8,019 bases of DNA from CAIXRL01 sp964619155 (GTDB lineage Bacteria > Eisenbacteria > RBG-16-71-46), in assembly GCA_964619155.1 (NCBI GenBank), contig CAZUEM010000155.1, positions 1-8,019 on the forward strand. The letters are read 5' to 3'. Of this stretch, positions 5,633-8,019 are shown piece after piece. Under the pieces are notes generated by a model, which had not been told where the DNA came from, searched no databases, and saw nothing but the letters and a program-made list of their open reading frames with translations. Position 1 is the stretch's first letter; the number at the start of each line of letters is the position of its first letter. A program made the translations under genes and the position numbers.

Positions 5633-7853
5633 AGGCGCCGAGCCCGCGACGCTCGCCCTCGAACGCCCGCACGCCGGGCGCGGCCCCGCCGCGGCGCCGC
5701 GCCGCATCGCCATCCTCGGCAACCCGAACGCGGGCAAGTCCACGCTCTTCAACGCGCTCACCGGGCTGCGCCAGAAGGTCGGCAACTACCCGGGCGTCAC
5801 CGTCGAGAAGAAGACCGGCACCTGCGAGCTGCCTTCCGGCGCGCGCGCGGAGCTGATCGACCTGCCGGGCAGCTACAGCCTGCACCCGGCCTCGCCCGAC
5901 GAGCGCATCGTGCGCGACGTGCTGCTCGGGCTGCAGTCCGACACGCCGCCGCCCGACCTCATCGTGTTCGTCGTGGACGCGACCAGCCTCGACCGCCACC
6001 TGAACCTCGCGCTGCAGGTCATCGAACTGGGCCGCCCGCTGGTGCTGGCGCTCAACATGATGGACGCCGCGCGCGAGCAGGGCCTCGAGATCGACTTCCC
6101 CGCGCTCGAGCGGCAGTTCGGCGTGCCGGTCGTCGGCGTCTCGGCCGCGAGGGGCGAGGGGCTCGGTCCCCTGCGCCGGCTCATGGAGCGCGAGATCGAG
6201 CCGAGCGCGCGCCACTTCCGCCGGCGTCCCGCGCACCTGCAGCGCGTGCTCGACCGGCTCGAAGCGCGGCTGCCGCGCCACGCCCGCATCCCCGAGCGGG
6301 CGCGCCACGACTTCGCGCTCGCGCTGCTCCTGGACGACGGCGAGGACGACGCGCTGGCGCGCGCGGTGCCGCCCGACGTGCTCGACGACGCGCGCACGCT
6401 GGCGCGCCGGCTCGACCGCCTCTCGCCCGGGTGGCGCTCCGACGACGTCGAGGGCCGCTTCGAGGCGATCCGCGAGACGCTCGCCGCCGCCGTGACGGCG
6501 AAGGGCGAGCGGCGCGACCGGCGCCGCGACTCGATCGACCGCGTGCTCACGCACCGCGTGCTCGGGCCCGTGATCTTCGTGCTGCTGATGGGCGCGGTGT
6601 TCCAGTCGGTGTTCGCCTGGGCGCTGCCCGTGATGGACCTGATCGACGCCGCCATCGGCGCCGTGGGCCGCGCGCTCGAGGGCGCGATGCCCGCCGGGCC
6701 GCTGCGCTCGCTGCTCGTGGACGGCATCGTCTCGGGCGTCGGCACCACGCTCACGTTCGTGCCGCAGATCGCCATCCTGTTCCTCTTCCTCGGCCTGCTC
6801 GAGGACACCGGCTACATGGCGCGCGCGGCGTTCATCATGGACCGCATCATGGGCCGCGTCGGGCTCTCGGGGCGGGCGTTCATCCCGCTGCTGTCGTCGT
6901 TCGCGTGCGCCATCCCCGGCATCATGGCGACGCGCACGATCGACAACCGCCGCGACCGCATCACCACCATCGTCATCGCGCCGTTCATGTCGTGCAGCGC
7001 GCGGCTGCCCGTGTACGCGCTCCTCATCGGCGCGTTCATCCCGAACGTCTGGGTCGGGTTCGTGACCCTTCCGGGCATCGTGCTGTTCTCGATGTACTTC
7101 CTCGGCATCGTCGCCGCCATCGCCGTGGCCGCGCTGCTCAAGCGCACCGTGCTGCGCGGCGGCCGGCCGCTGTACGTGATGGAGCTGCCGCCCTACCGCG
7201 TGCCGTCGTGGAGATCGATCCTGGTCACCGTGCGCGAGCGCTCGTGGCTGTTCGTCAAGAACGCCGGCACCGTGATCCTGGCGATCACCGTGGTGCTGTG
7301 GTTCCTCGCCTCGTACCCGCGCGGCGGCGCCGACGTGCGCGCGCTCGAGACGGAGCACGCCGCGGCGCTCGCGGCCGGCAACCAGCCCGAGGCCAACCTG
7401 CTCGAGCGCCGCATCGCCGGGCTCTCGCTCGAGCAGTCGTTCGCGGGCCGCGTCGGCCGCTTCCTCGAGCCCGCGATCGAGCCGCTCGGGTTCGACTGGC
7501 GCATCGGCATCGGCCTCGTCACCTCGTTCGCGGCGCGCGAGGTCATGGTCTCGACGCTCGCCACCGTCTTCAACCTCGGCGACGCCGACGACGAGCTGAT
7601 CCCGCTGCGCCAGAGCCTGCGCGACGCCATCGACCCGGCGACCGGGCGCAAGGCCTACACCCCGCTCGTGGCGGTGAGCCTGATGGTGTTCTTCGTGCTC
7701 GCCTGCCAGTGCATGTCCACGGTCGCCGTCGTGCGCCGCGAGACCAACTCGTGGCGCTGGCCGCTCTTCATGCTGTTCATGATGAACGCGCTCGCCTGGC
7801 TCGCCTCGTTCGCGGTGTACCAGGGCGGCCGCGCGCTGGGGCTGGGATCGTGA
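5616..7853 (+). CDS. feoB: Ferrous iron transporter FeoB (GTPase-permease)
   Basis: This 745-residue inner-membrane Fe(II) uptake protein has an N-terminal G domain. Motifs seen: G1 GNPNAGKS (35-42), G2 region NYPGVTVE (57-64) with T62, G3 DLPG (82-85), G4 NMMD (147-150) in the NxxD form usual for FeoB, and G5 SAA (176-178). A charged helical linker (about 190-305, GDI-like) leads to the membrane domain from about residue 308. Gate-type motifs are FACAIPGIMATRT with C431 and MSCSARLPVYAL with C460. A late helix carries ACQCMST with C697 and C699. The length is normal for the family, and the protein ends shortly after the last helix, without the Cys-rich C-terminal tail some FeoBs have. The 30-residue Ala/Pro/Arg-rich stretch before G1 is longer than in E. 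coli FeoB; no alternative ATG, GTG or TTG lies between 5616 and G1. The start overlaps feoA by 17 bases, with CGAGG 12 bases upstream; the stop overlaps the next gene in GTGA. Confidence 0.97.
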   Translation: MSRPAEGAEPATLALERPHAGRGPAAAPRRIAILGNPNAGKSTLFNALTGLRQKVGNYPGVTVEKKTGTCELPSGARAELIDLPGSYSLHPASPDERIVRDVLLGLQSDTPPPDLIVFVVDATSLDRHLNLALQVIELGRPLVLALNMMDAAREQGLEIDFPALERQFGVPVVGVSAARGEGLGPLRRLMEREIEPSARHFRRRPAHLQRVLDRLEARLPRHARIPERARHDFALALLLDDGEDDALARAVPPDVLDDARTLARRLDRLSPGWRSDDVEGRFEAIRETLAAAVTAKGERRDRRRDSIDRVLTHRVLGPVIFVLLMGAVFQSVFAWALPVMDLIDAAIGAVGRALEGAMPAGPLRSLLVDGIVSGVGTTLTFVPQIAILFLFLGLLEDTGYMARAAFIMDRIMGRVGLSGRAFIPLLSSFACAIPGIMATRTIDNRRDRITTIVIAPFMSCSARLPVYALLIGAFIPNVWVGFVTLPGIVLFSMYFLGIVAAIAVAALLKRTVLRGGRPLYVMELPPYRVPSWRSILVTVRERSWLFVKNAGTVILAITVVLWFLASYPRGGADVRALETEHAAALAAGNQPEANLLERRIAGLSLEQSFAGRVGRFLEPAIEPLGFDWRIGIGLVTSFAAREVMVSTLATVFNLGDADDELIPLRQSLRDAIDPATGRKAYTPLVAVSLMVFFVLACQCMSTVAVVRRETNSWRWPLFMLFMMNALAWLASFAVYQGGRALGLGS

Positions 7854-8019
7854 GCGGCGCGCTCGTCCAGGACGTCGCGGTCGCCGCGATCGTGCTCGCC
7901 GCGGTCGCGTTCCTCGTCTGGCGGCGCGTGCGCCGCAAGGCGCGCCCGAGCCCGCTGTGCGGCGACTGCCCCGCGTGCGGCGCGGCCGAGCAGGCGAAGA
8001 ACGACTGGAGCCTCACCGA
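7850..8019 (+). CDS. Small Cys-rich single-span membrane protein, FeoB-associated type (3' end outside window)
   Basis: The first 56 codons are visible; the gene runs off the right edge. The GTG start overlaps the feoB stop in GTGA, so it is translationally coupled. A short N-terminus precedes one hydrophobic segment (residues about 9-24), then a strongly basic stop-transfer patch RRVRRKAR (25-32), then a CxxCxxC cluster (C37, C40, C43). By the positive-inside rule the Cys cluster should face the cytoplasm. This layout matches the FeoB-associated Cys-rich membrane proteins found directly after feoB in many bacteria. A role in iron handover or FeoB assembly is inferred from family and context, not shown. 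The visible part continues at least 13 residues past the last Cys (acidic/polar, with Trp). Confidence 0.75.
   Translation, partial: MSGALVQDVAVAAIVLAAVAFLVWRRVRRKARPSPLCGDCPACGAAEQAKNDWSLT

Noticed and set aside
5223..7358. 711-codon open frame on the minus strand
   Set aside because: It lies wholly opposite feoB and the end of the regulator/feoA. Its product is His/Arg/Glu/Ala-rich low complexity, as expected of the antisense of a GC3-rich gene, and no domain is recognisable.

Overview
This window is GC-rich bacterial chromosome with two unrelated parts on the + strand: one very large gene for an exported protein, and a compact ferrous-iron (Feo) uptake operon that runs off the right edge. 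The exported protein carries a C-terminal FlgD-like/type-A sorting-like domain behind WD40/TolB-type PD40 repeats. That architecture, together with the high GC, fits the Eisenbacteria / Gemmatimonadota / wider FCB-type bacteria. This is inference from style only: there is no rRNA or other taxonomic marker here.

Layout. Positions 1-206 are non-coding upstream DNA with a run of 12 C and a good Shine-Dalgarno. Positions 207-4370 encode a 1387-residue secreted multidomain protein: signal peptide, zincin-like region with HExxH, PD40/TolB-like propeller, Ig/cadherin-like domain, Gly linker, beta-rich region and FlgD-like C-terminal domain. Positions 4371-4799 are a 429-base intergenic stretch. It begins with a strong GC hairpin (probable terminator) and ends in an AT-rich dyad that is the best candidate control site for the next operon. 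Positions 4800-7853 hold a DtxR/MntR-family metal-dependent repressor, feoA and feoB. From 7850 to the window end is the start of a small single-span Cys-rich membrane protein of the FeoB-associated type.

How it works together. The four Feo genes are translationally packed: GTGA overlaps join regulator/feoA and feoB/small protein, and feoA overlaps feoB by 17 bases. By family knowledge, FeoB is the GTP-dependent Fe(II) permease, FeoA is a small cytoplasmic SH3-like partner, the small Cys-rich membrane protein is an accessory, and the DtxR-type protein should sense Fe(II) or Mn(II) and control the operon, probably including itself. The regulator is the most unusual member. It keeps the Cys-Glu-His core of one metal site, appears to have lost residues of the second, and has an added C-terminal Cys/His cluster (C161, H164, C169, C172, C176) that could bind Fe-S or zinc.

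No IS element, CRISPR array, tRNA, rRNA or phage feature was seen. I did not find a clearly novel multi-gene system. The best leads are the Cys-tailed regulator and the large zincin-propeller exported protein.
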